Positions 1-6,738 of a stretch of 23,088 nt of DNA are shown in pieces. Below the pieces are notes generated by a model. It had not been told where the DNA came from, made no database searches, and was given only the letters and a program-made list of their open reading frames with translations. The stretch spans positions 165,117 through 188,204 of the forward strand of contig BFEA01000152.1 of assembly GCA_003427395.1 (NCBI GenBank). Direction: 5' to 3'. A program made the position numbers and the translations under genes. The stretch's first letter is position 1, and each line of letters begins with the position of its first letter. This DNA is from Chara braunii. Its lineage: Eukaryota; Streptophyta; Charophyceae; Charales; Characeae.

Positions 1-280
1 GATAACCTACTCTACGTCCCTGCCTTCCATTCTGGGATTTTCCCTCGAATTAACAATCGTCAAATTTGGGACACTCAAATTTTGTACAGCGCCCCGAACC
101 CGGTCGGCAGCACAGCCCCAGTTCACCCTACTAGGTGTGGAACGAGTTTTTGTCTCCACTTGTGTGAAAAGTCCGGCATGTTGCAGAATATGACTAAAAA
201 GGGATTCAGAAGATTGTTGTTTTCCAACTTTTCCAGCCACTGGATCACATGTAGTGTGATTAGATAGATGGCAGATGATG

Positions 281-435
281 CAACCCCGACTTATTGGTTA
301 AGCGATGCACCTCTTTGGTTTGGTAGGTTACAGGTTCAATTCCTTGCGAGTTGATTTTGCGCTTCTTCTATGTTGGCAAGCAACCCTGAATACTGAACAG
401 AAAATGTGATTGATGATTTAAAAAAAAAAAAAAAA
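281..435 (+). mobile_element. tRNA-derived SINE candidate with poly-A tail
   Basis: A polymerase III A-box-like sequence (TGGTTAAGCG, 295-304) is followed by a good B box (GGTTCAATTCC, 333-343). About 75 bp of unrelated body follows and the segment ends in an A16 run at 420-435. Head, body and A tail in this order are the usual layout of a tRNA-derived SINE mobilised by a LINE. The A-to-B spacing is a little shorter than in a functional tRNA and no acceptor stem pairs convincingly, so it is not called a tRNA gene. Target-site duplications were not identified, so the left boundary is approximate. Confidence 0.5.
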
Positions 436-1035
436 TCTGACACACAGCGGGACCTGAAGGTGTGACCTGCCGTTGTAATTTCTAACGCACCAATGCGCAT
501 TGAGCACCATCCTCATTCCTCCTAAGACACTGAGTACTTCCACCGAGAACGGAAGGGACTATGGGTCTCAAATCGCGATCCACCACTCACCACACGGAAT
601 TCGCCGTTGTGAATCCTCGCCAGGGTGAATTCTTCTCATCAAACTCAACCCTGGCACCAAAGGTCGTGCCACTTCAGTCGGTGGGGACAGTGGGCAGGCC
701 GGCGCAGGCTCACCACGGTCGGCGAGTACTGGAGATTACACGGGGGGGGGGGGGAGGGGGGAAGGGGGAAGGGGGATTGAAAGGTATGGTTGTGATGGTG
801 AGCAGTCACCGCCGCGGGCCACTCGCCACAAACAAAATCGGTCGTTCTAAGAGGGTATCCATGGTCAGCTGGCGGAGCCACGGCCCCCCCGCTCACCAAA
901 AAATGCATTTGCATGTTTGGTGAGTGGTGAAGCCAGGCGCCCCTATAATTCCTATGACCGCTTTGCACCAAGATGGATCTGCAGTCCTTTCCGGTAATTT
1001 ATCGCCGGATTGGAGAATGCCTGTTTTGCACGACC
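436..1035. other. Intergenic, no supportable gene; G-rich tract and hairpin inside
   Basis: Reading frames here are short and low-complexity. The stretch contains a G13 run at 742-754 followed by further G-rich blocks to about 775, and a hairpin at 892-924 (listed separately). No RNA gene or protein family was recognised. Confidence 0.5.
892..924. repeat. Short inverted repeat (hairpin)
   Basis: The arm beginning CTCACCAAA is mirrored by TTTGGTGAG around the centre TGCATTTGCA. The stem is about 15 bp with one or two imperfections and a 2-nt turn. It may be the core of a degraded inverted-repeat element. No flanking duplication was found. Confidence 0.5.
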
Positions 1036-1190
1036 TTTTTTTTTTTTTTTTTTTATATTTATTTTGGCTGCTGCGAAGGCACTGCAGATCGAACTGCAAA
1101 AAGTGTGTCCTTTCGTCACAACCGCCTATTCCATCTAGTCCATCCACTTGTTGAACCAAAAGGTTCGAACCACCGCTCTGCTACCCCCGA
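1036..1190 (-). mobile_element. Possible SINE on the minus strand (poly-T end at 1036-1054)
   Basis: Read on the minus strand, an A-box-like TAGCAGAGCGG (about 1183-1173) and a B-box-like GGTTCGAACC (1171-1162) precede about 100 bp of body, and the segment ends in an A19 tract (T19 at 1036-1054 on the plus strand). The two boxes lie too close together for a normal tRNA. This is either a rearranged SINE head or a coincidence beside a homopolymer. Confidence 0.3.
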
Positions 1191-1625
1191 GCATCTGTTC
1201 GCCAAACAGGGGGTTCCCTCTGTGAGCTGTGAGACAAGCTGTGTGCCGAAACACCAGCATGAGTTTGAATTGGTCCCTTTTTTCTTTTGCCTGCTGCTGG
1301 TGCCGCAAGCCATTTCCGTCTGGTAGCATTTTTCATCCAAAGTCCAATTATTGGTGTTGCCCTGGGTAAAGGTAGTGGTGGTTTAAAGCTGTAGGGACGA
1401 GGTCAGCTACCCCATACGCACCCACTGGTTAACAGAGTGCCGCCCACCGGAGGAGCACAGTCCACCCCAGACAAGGGAGGAAAGGAAAAAGAGTTTCCCA
1501 ACTGTGGCATGTTTTTTTTTTTTTTTTCAATGGATCTCATGCCTTTTGTTTTTGTAACTAAGATTAAGCTATATTCTTGTCTCAATTATGCCTCATGCTA
1601 CCTACTTATCTATATGTCTTCTTCT

Positions 1626-1627
<2 letters not shown>

Positions 1628-1668
<41 letters not shown>
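1628..1668. repeat. T41 homopolymer tract
   Basis: An uninterrupted run of 41 T follows a CTT-rich stretch. It may be the expanded A tail of a minus-strand retroposed sequence. Its length in the assembly is unreliable. Confidence 0.9.
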
Positions 1669-1672
<4 letters not shown>

Positions 1673-1717
1673 CCCTTTTCTATTAAGCACGAGCCTCCTC
1701 ATATGTTTAACTACCAT

Positions 1718-1733
1718 GGGGGGGGGGGGGGGG
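1718..1733. repeat. G16 homopolymer tract
   Basis: A run of 16 G lies just upstream of the putative inverted-terminal element that starts at 1758. It could be genuine or an assembly-length artefact. Confidence 0.9.
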
Positions 1734-1780
1734 CACGAAGGTTGGGCCTCGTAACCCCAGGGGTGAAGTCCCACTGCCGA

Positions 1781-1796
1781 AGTTGAGTTTTCTCAA
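1781..1796. repeat. Perfect hairpin GTTGAG-TTTT-CTCAAC
   Basis: A 6-bp perfect stem closes a TTTT loop inside the left terminal repeat of the 1758-2422 element. The same GTTGAG/CTCAAC arms recur in the larger hairpin at 1985-2027. Confidence 0.7.
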
Positions 1797-1984
1797 CGCT
1801 GACCTTTCTATCACTGGGGCATGGTGGGATGGAGCTCTGCCGTTGATGTACTGCGATCTAATGGTACCAAAATACAGGAGAATGACCTAATTAGATTAAG
1901 TCATTCTGTAGAATTTTTCTTTGACTTGAAATCCGTTTGGTAGTATGCGTTGGCCCTTTTGGTTTGGGCGCGAAGCCATTTTCC

Positions 1985-2027
1985 GTTGAGAAAACTACCC
2001 TACCGAGGGTAGGGTACATTTCTCAAC
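1985..2027. repeat. Nested hairpin in the hAT-like element
   Basis: Outer arms GTTGAGAAA and TTTCTCAAC (9 bp) enclose inner arms TACCCTACC and GGTAGGGTA (9 bp) around a GAG turn. This gives a stem of about 18 bp with a small internal loop. Subterminal or internal hairpins are common in non-autonomous DNA elements. Confidence 0.65.
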
Positions 2028-2511
2028 ATATGCGCCTTTCGTTTTTTTGTTTTTTTAGACATCATTACACCCTGAAACGGAGGAACTCTGACAGCCGTGT
2101 TTGGCTCTCTCGCATCAAACTCTCTTCCTTCTTTGGGCAATGAACGCATCTGGCCATCCATGTTGTCCCTGTCCGTTTTACGAATGGTGACCTCCTGTCC
2201 CCTCACCACGGGAAGTATCCTTTTTCCACGGAGACATTCACTCCGACTGTGCCAGACGTGTTTCATTTCTCTGAGTTACTTAATCAGAAATAAGGAGAAA
2301 AGCTGTTTCTATCGTTTTTTTTTCAGTTTTTTAATTTCCTGTTTCCAATTTATTAATGTCAAAATGGTGTCACACCGTTGCGTTTTCTAAACTTAAACGT
2401 GGGCGGTGGGACTTCACCCCAGGCAACGGATGGAAGGGACGCTCTCATGTCCTTCAAATGATAAACATCAGGGAAATACCACGGACATGGGCAACATGCT
2501 GCTGGGGAAGG

Positions 2512-2528
2512 ATATATATATATATATA
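2512..2528. repeat. (AT)n microsatellite
   Basis: A short AT dinucleotide run lies immediately upstream of the hammerhead ribozyme stem III. Confidence 0.85.
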
Positions 2529-2588
2529 GCAGACTGTTGAGGGTTCAGCCTCCTGATGAGTCGGTGAAACTCCGACGAAACAGTTTGT
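2529..2588 (+). ncRNA. Hammerhead ribozyme, type III topology
   Basis: All conserved core elements are present in order. Stem III 5' strand is 2529-2537. Position 17 is T2538, with predicted cleavage between 2538 and 2539. Stem I pairs GAGG (2539-2542) with CCTC (2549-2552) around loop GTTCAG. The core CTGATGA is at 2553-2559. Stem II pairs GTCGG (2560-2564) with CCGAC (2572-2576) around loop TGAAACT. GAA is at 2577-2579 and the stem III 3' strand at 2580-2588. Stem III has nine pairs including two G-T wobbles. Loop 1 (TTCA) and loop 2 (TGAA) are complementary, as expected for the tertiary contact that makes natural hammerheads fast. The open stem III makes it type III. The cleavage triplet is GUU rather than the usual GUC. 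In plants such motifs are known in retrozymes. I found no second copy or primer-binding site nearby, so its host element is unknown. Confidence 0.9.
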
Positions 2589-3796
2589 CACAGCCCCTCG
2601 TTTGCTGTCCTCTTCTCCCTCTCTGCCTACGGTTTACCGGGCAGTTCTGTTTGACGATATACGATATATTGTATACGTTTCTTCGTTATGAAACGGTATT
2701 CACCAATTCGTGGTAGCTGAGGCAGATCCCAGGGCTCGATCCCTAGTTCCCCAACTTACCTGTGTACAATACCTGCGTCAACTCGAAGAGTTGAACCTGC
2801 GACCTGTAGAACTGCCAGTGGTAGGTAGGTCTGTCGTAGGTCTATAGGTAGCCAGGATTNGATCCGTAGACCTGTAGATTAGAAGGCTAGCTGCAGTCCT
2901 TCTAGAAGNTTGGCAAGTGGTCAAGTGGTGCAGGCAAGTGGGCAAGTGGTGTGACTAAAGCAAGCCCATGTTGGAGACGAGGACAAGTGGCAAGGGCAAA
3001 TAGTAGGACCCCAGTGCAACTGCACTGCGTCGTAAGGTNGTCGCCATGCAGTCATGGGAGAGTCTAGAAAGTACCAGTCCGGTCCAGCAAGTACCACGGG
3101 GGGGACTGTGTGCACCATGGGCCAGGGATACAGGGCAGACCAACGCAGCGCAGAAGTATAAATCAAGAGGCTGCGTCCAGCCATTCATTCATTCAGGCGG
3201 AAGCCATGCGGTAGCGCTGCCACAGCATCTAGTGCAAGGAGGTCGTCTGCTGGAGGCCCGAGGACGAAGGGGGCAAGAGTGAAGCACTGTAGTCATAGCG
3301 ATAGGTAGTGGCAGCCATAGCTGCCATAGCTCAGTGTAGAGTGCAGAGTGTGTGTACTGTGTGTGTGTTGGGTATGAACACTGAGTGTGCGTGTGGGACA
3401 TCCAGGGTGATCCAGAGTGCGAACAGTGAGTTGTGTGGGCGCTCAGTCGCCATAGCCAGTTTGAAGAGAACTCTTACCTGGTTACGTTATCTTTGAGTAC
3501 TGTGTGGGCGCATGTCGCCAGTTTGCTGTTTCGCTGTTCGCATGCATGACAAGTGTGAAGAAGTCGAGTTCGATTGCAGATATGAATTCCCATCAAGAAC
3601 ATTCAGGCACAAATGTGAACTTGAAATAAATGACCACTGCTGCCAGACTCGACCCCCCCGCATGGCTGTTAAGTTGACCAGGTGCGGGCCACCACTGCGA
3701 TACACATGCGGGAAAATGAGCTTCGTAGGAAGTGGTAGTCTAACATTCACCCTGCTGATGGCACTCTTACAAAGCTGCACTGAAAGCCATCGGGAA
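2589..3796. other. Intergenic, no supportable gene; short local repeats
   Basis: The stretch contains isolated Ns at 2860, 2909 and 3039, imperfect GGCAAGTGGT-type repeats at about 2910-2955, GT-rich sequence at about 3345-3395, and a duplicated TGTGTGGGCGC motif near 3434 and 3503. A frame at 3512-3964 starts Cys-rich but matches no family and runs into the foldback element. If the ribozyme belongs to a retrozyme, this stretch would be its downstream body, but no LTR pair was recognised. Confidence 0.4.
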
Positions 3797-4100
3797 AAGT
3801 GCGCCTTCCTAGACGGCGTCAGAGGAGGAAAGATAAGAGGCCAGAGAAATAGGGGAAACTATGCGGGAGTCAAAAAAATGAGTTATAATTGCACTACGGG
3901 CCAAGATACAGTTTTCAAATTACAGTTCGGGCAATCTATACAACCCAACTTTCTGGCCAGGTAGGGTGCCCAAAGTGCATTGCAAACCATATCTTGCTTC
4001 ATAGTACAATTATAACCCGTTTTGTGACTCTTACCCCTAAGAAATAGTAGGAAAAATTTGCGGAGGGTGCTCCTCTCACCCCGTCGAATAGGCCCCATCC
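3797..4100. mobile_element. Foldback element: long imperfect hairpin of about 300 bp
   Basis: Inverted arms are centred near 3948. The best-matched section pairs GTTATAATTG (3882-3891) with CAATTATAAC (4008-4017), and GAGTC (3867) with GACTC (4026). Matches continue outward to GACGG (3812) and CCGTC (4081), and inward to the turn near 3925-3970. The arms are about 150 bp and imperfect. Such hairpins are typical of foldback-type MITEs and can give rise to small-RNA precursors. No coding capacity and no clear target duplication were seen. Confidence 0.6.
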
Positions 4101-4920
4101 AGACGTTAAAAAAAAAAAAAGGAAAGTAGCATGGCAACAGAGCTGGCCACGGCTCACCCCTCATTTTGACTGTATTTTGTCAGAAAGATGGTTTGCATAC
4201 ATTCGCTATTCCGGTGTGTTATGTTCAGTGGAGGATGGACTATGGTAGTTCACTCTTGTAAGGATACCAGGCAGGCCTCAATAGGAAATCCGAGCTGTGC
4301 TAGGTTAGTGCTCAGAGGGGCTCATAGGTTAAGACCTTGGTTAGTTGACCATTAGACACTGCCTATAAGCGCCCTCACTACTCACGGGACTAGCTGAGAA
4401 CTATGTGCCTAGCTCCCGAGGTTACCGTATAACGAGGCTTGTACGCTAGTGCCTCAACTGGGGCTGAATGAGGGAGCTCGTTCAGCGTCGGTGCCCGCGT
4501 CCGCTGTCTGGCCAGGTTGCTCCAGTAGAGAGTGATGTTCCTCGCATGAGGTAAGATAGAAATGGAGTGGGGGTGCGCCAGGAGATATATCGAGAGGAGG
4601 GGGGGGATGCGAGTCTCGTGAGTAAAAAAAAAAAAAAAAAAAAAAGGAAATCCAACAGCTATATACACCACCACCATTTCAGCTGGGCAGACCACGAGAG
4701 TCCCGACGCCTCTCCCCCAGATTCGAAAGAGCTCTACTTGGGTTGTGAGACTGCCTATTTTACCCCCACTACTACTATACATTACGAGAAGCGAACTTTT
4801 CCGAGATATTCTTAGGCTCGTGCTCCACCGGCATCGAGGAGTTGGGGGTTCCAGTAGCAGCGTTTTTTACTTTTTTCTCTCTTTTGTGGATTCTGTCTAC
4901 ACATTCATTGAAGGATCCTC
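4101..4920. other. Intergenic, no supportable gene
   Basis: The stretch contains an A12 run near 4110 and an A22 tract at 4624-4645. The sequence at about 4380-4620 upstream of the A22 tract could be an unrecognised retroposed unit with an A tail, but no polymerase III boxes or duplications support this. Confidence 0.4.
4624..4645. repeat. A22 homopolymer tract
   Basis: An uninterrupted run of 22 A, possibly the tail of a retroposed sequence lying to its left. Confidence 0.9.
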
Positions 4921-5062
4921 TGCATTCATTGGAAGTCGAACTTCTCCTCCTCCTCTGTTCACCGCGGTTCGGGTGCTGATTCACTGGGGTTCTTCTGCAT
5001 GCACTGAAAGCCGAAGTTCTCCTCTTTTCACTGCGGTTGGGTGCTGCTTCTGGGGTTCTTCA
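4921..5062. repeat. Two-copy tandem repeat, about 75-bp period
   Basis: A unit starting TGCATTCATTGGAAGTCGAA (4921) recurs diverged at 4996 as TGCATGCACTGAAAGCCGAA. Each copy continues through CTTCTCCT, CACTGCGGTT or CACCGCGGTT, GGTGCTG and TGGGGTTCTTC. An extra partial copy (CATTCATTGAAGGATCC) precedes it. A T22 tract at 5064-5085 follows directly. Confidence 0.65.
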
Positions 5063-5115
5063 CTTTTTTTTTTTTTTTTTTTTTTGGGTTGTATCATTTT
5101 CCAAAAATTCCCTGG

Positions 5116-5250
5116 AAATCGGTTAAATGCATCAGGCCACAATTCTTGGCCTCGGTAGAAATGGAGAGGATGATTTGCCCATGCTGCAAGGCGCTGTTTT
5201 CGTGATAGTCCCCAAAGCGCCGGCAGGTGGAGCCCCAATAATTATTGCCG
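5116..5250 (+). repeat. U6-associated repeat unit, copy 1
   Basis: This unit of about 135 bp is shared with copy 2 at 5889-6033. Both start CGGTTRAATG and share CAGGCCA, ATGATTTG- or TTGATTTG-type sequence, CATGCTGC, GTTTTCGTGATAGTCCC and GGTGGAGCCC. Its core is a hairpin: stem GGCGCT (5190-5195) pairs with AGCGCC (5216-5221) around a 20-nt loop. Copy 2 keeps the loop but changes one stem pair from G-C to C-G on both sides. The orientation is arbitrary. No known RNA family was recognised. Confidence 0.6.
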
Positions 5251-5258
5251 GGGACGCA

Positions 5259-5307
5259 CTATACTCAATGTACTTTGGAGATTTTCTCCGAAGGACATTG
5301 AGTGTAG
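5259..5307. repeat. Hairpin with about 22-bp stem
   Basis: The arm CTATACTCAATGTACTTTGG is mirrored by the downstream arm containing CATTGAGTGTAG, with GGAGA and CTCC closing a TTTT turn. The right half is then duplicated in tandem (see 5277-5358). It sits in an insertion of about 180 bp that separates U6-associated repeat copy 1 from its short U6-like tail. Confidence 0.65.
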
Positions 5308-5358
5308 CACAAGCCTTGGAGATTTCCTCCGAAGTACATTGAGTGTAGCACAAGCCTT
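5277..5358. repeat. Two tandem 41-bp units
   Basis: Units 5277-5317 and 5318-5358 both begin GGAGATTT and end CACAAGCCTT, differing at only a few bases. The duplication covers the right arm of the hairpin at 5259-5307. Confidence 0.8.
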
Positions 5359-5445
5359 AGCGTTCAGCTTGAGACTTTGCGCGATGGTATCGTTTTCCAA
5401 TAATTCCCTATCTAAGGATTCCCTAAGAAATGATTGAGTCCTTCA

Positions 5446-5471
5446 GCACATTTATTGATTTTTTTGTTTTG
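5446..5471 (+). pseudogene. Possible U6 snRNA 5'-end fragment
   Basis: GTCCTTCAGCACATTTATTG resembles the first 25 nt or so of plant-type U6 (GTCCTTCGGGACATCC type). It aligns with the 5' end of the longer copy at 6038-6137, which also reads TCCTTCAG then ACAT. It lies downstream of repeat copy 1, as the longer U6-like copy lies downstream of repeat copy 2. The match is short and could be chance. Confidence 0.3.
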
Positions 5472-5504
5472 TTTTGTTTTATATTTTTTCAAAAAAAACA
5501 AAGC

Positions 5505-5615
5505 TCCATCTATTGGTGGGGAGCAACACCTGCTGGAAAGCGGGTCCAGCGTCCCATAGATACAACCATATCCTCACGAATTGACACAAACTGGGAACCG
5601 GGCCCAGCGTCCCAT
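5505..5615 (+). repeat. Dispersed repeat family, forward copy
   Basis: This segment contains TATTGGTGGGGAG, CACCTGCTGGAAA, GGGTCCAGCGTCCCAT and a second ACCGGGCCCAGCGTCCCAT block. A diverged copy lies in the opposite orientation at 6607-6712. Inside the unit the motif GG(T/C)CCAGCGTCCCAT occurs twice about 70 bp apart. It is probably a small non-autonomous element of unknown class. Confidence 0.5.
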
Positions 5616-5695
5616 AATGAGTACATTCAGAAAACTCATCAGGAAATTTCATGAAAATGAGATTAGGAACCTACTAGAAAAATCCAATTGGCCTA

Positions 5696-5780
5696 AGAAT
5701 TGGAACGGCACGGAGAAAGATGATTAGCATGGCCCCTGCGCAAGGATGACACACATAAATCGAAGAATCGTCCAAATTCT
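5696..5780 (+). ncRNA. U6 snRNA-like sequence, 5'-truncated, probable pseudogene
   Basis: The segment aligns with U6 from the AATTGGAACG region to the 3' end. It has ACGGAGA (5710-5716) where U6 has the invariant ACAGAGA, an intact AGC triad (5726-5728) and a very well-preserved internal stem-loop region (GCCCCTGCGCAAGGATGAC, starting 5732). The 3' end reads TCGTCCAAATTCT. The 5' stem-loop (GTCCTTCGGGAC type) is absent and no T-run terminator follows. U6 forms the spliceosome's catalytic core, and changes in ACAGAGA argue against function. No upstream sequence element or TATA spacing for a plant U6 promoter was seen. Confidence 0.75.
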
Positions 5781-5888
5781 TGTGATTGCGTCCAATCATG
5801 TTACGCAGGCGGAGCGCCTTGCTCTGGTGATGGCATCCACTCAAGTTAGGCGGATACCTCGTTTGGAAAAAAGAAAAACAACAGAAAA

Positions 5889-6033
5889 AAACGGTTGAAT
5901 GTCTCAGGCCATAATTGTGCCTCCGGAGGACACATGGCTCAGGTGGAAATGGAAGGCTTGATTTGTTCATGCTGCGTGGCCCTGTTTTCGTGATAGTCCC
6001 AAAAGGGCCGGTAGGTGGAGCCCAATAAATCAT
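5889..6033 (+). repeat. U6-associated repeat unit, copy 2
   Basis: Diverged copy of the unit at 5116-5250. Stem GGCCCT (5978-5983) pairs with AGGGCC (6004-6009) around a 20-nt loop, GTTTTCGTGATAGTCCCAAA. The loop matches copy 1 at 19 of 20 positions while the stem differs by a compensating double change. The unit runs directly into the U6-like copy that begins at 6038. Confidence 0.6.
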
Positions 6034-6037
6034 TACT

Positions 6038-6137
6038 ATCCTTCAGGACATCCATTAAAATTGGAACGATACAGAGGTGATCAGCATGGTCCCCGCGCAA
6101 GGATGACACTCGTAAACCGAGAAATGGTCAAAATTTC
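6038..6137 (+). ncRNA. U6 snRNA-like sequence, near full length, probable retropseudogene
   Basis: About 100 nt align end to end with plant U6: 5' stem-loop ATCCTTCAGGACATCC, AAAATTGGAACGATACAGAG, the AGC triad (6083-6085), internal stem-loop CCCCGCGCAAGGATGACAC and the 3' segment GAGAAATGGTCAAAATTT. The ACAGAGA box reads ACAGAGG (6071-6077), a change at a normally invariant position. The 3' end is followed by an A-rich stretch rather than a T-run terminator, as in LINE-mobilised retrocopies. The upstream 150 bp belongs to the repeat unit and shows no correctly spaced TATA. A divergent functional gene is possible but less likely. Confidence 0.75.
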
Positions 6138-6183
6138 AAAAAGTGAAAAAAAAAGGGATAATTTGCAAAATACCCCGTAAGGT

Positions 6184-6508
6184 GAGATATTTGCCAAAAT
6201 GCCCTAAAAGATGTGAAAAGAAGGGAATGCCCCTCTGACTTTTTTTTTTTTAACTTTCCGAAATACCCCTGGCATCGGTCAGATTCCCCATCCTTGCAAT
6301 ATACCCCTACCGGGCACTGTCCAAGTTTGCAAAATGCCCCCGTACTTGTCAACTTTTCCAAGGCCCGATTGCAAAGTGCCCAGGCCCAAATGGCGAAATC
6401 CACAATGCAAATTTGTGCAGCGGCCTGGCAGGGCCATGACACACAGAGGTCGTCCCAAAAGGGCATTCCGCTCTACCTACATCTTTCAGGGGCATTTTGG
6501 CATATCTC
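6184..6508. mobile_element. MITE-like element with about 50-bp terminal inverted repeats
   Basis: The left end (GAGATAT, GCCAAAATGCCC, AAAGATGT, GGAATGCCC in order from 6184) is repeated in reverse complement at the right end (6508 inward: GAGATAT, GCCAAAATGCCCC, AAAGATGT, GGAATGCCC). The 325-bp element has no transposase frame. The interior repeats a TTGCAAARTGCCCC-like motif several times (around 6295, 6330 and 6370), and a similar motif lies just outside at about 6160. Target duplications were not identified. Confidence 0.6.
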
Positions 6509-6606
6509 AATTGACTTTCACCATAGTTTGTTTGTTGATGTGGTTGGGGAAGGGTAAGGTAGTGATTATGCTGTGCGTATGTTTTGTCATGTTCGCTATA
6601 CACAAC

Positions 6607-6712
6607 TCCAAGATTATGTGTGTGTGGGATCCCGGCTGGTGGTTTATTCACGACGTTCATGGGATGCTGGATCCAGTTTCCAGCAGGTGCCACTCTCCAC
6701 CAATATGCAGGA
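6607..6712 (-). repeat. Dispersed repeat family, reverse copy
   Basis: On the minus strand this reads TATTGGTGGAGAG, CACCTGCTGGAAA, GGATCCAGCATCCCAT and then CCGGGATCCCA. It matches the forward copy at 5505-5615 with moderate divergence, including the spacing of the internal duplicated motif. Confidence 0.5.
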
Positions 6713-6713
6713 G

Positions 6714-6738
6714 AATGTGTGTGTGTGTGTGCGTGTGT

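Larger units (their letters stand above)
1191..1757. other. Intergenic, homopolymer-rich, no gene seen
   Basis: The stretch holds T16 (1512-1527), T41 (1628-1668) and G16 (1718-1733) runs. Open frames crossing these runs encode poly-Phe or poly-Gly and are artefacts. No family was recognised. Confidence 0.5.
1758..2422. mobile_element. Non-autonomous DNA transposon with hAT-like terminal inverted repeats
   Basis: The left end starts CAGGGGTGAAGTCCCAC and the right end, read on the minus strand, starts CTGGGGTGAAGTCCCAC. After CAGGGGTG-type termini the two ends continue to match loosely for about 45 bp. CAGGGG-type starts are typical of hAT elements. The 665-bp interior contains no transposase reading frame but carries three hairpins (1781-1796, 1880-1907, 1985-2027). 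Clear 8-bp target duplications are not visible (flanks read GTAAC and GCAAC), so the hAT assignment is inference. Confidence 0.5.

Noticed and set aside
2705-2810. tRNA-like B boxes (GGCTCGATCCC on plus; GGTTCAACTC on minus)
   Set aside because: No correctly spaced A box and no acceptor-stem pairing.
3512-3964. 150-codon open frame with a Cys-rich start
   Set aside because: No family resemblance, no hydrophobic signal segment at its start, and its 3' third lies in the foldback hairpin.
5371-5420. Resemblance to the 5' region of U4 snRNA (CTTTGCGC, TATCGT, CCAAT, AAGG in order)
   Set aside because: Matches are short blocks with gaps, no full stem can be drawn, and plant U4 differs there. Noted only because U6-like sequences are nearby.
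5633-5650. CTCATCAGG as a minus-strand hammerhead core
   Set aside because: The required TTTC on the upstream side and pairing stems are missing.
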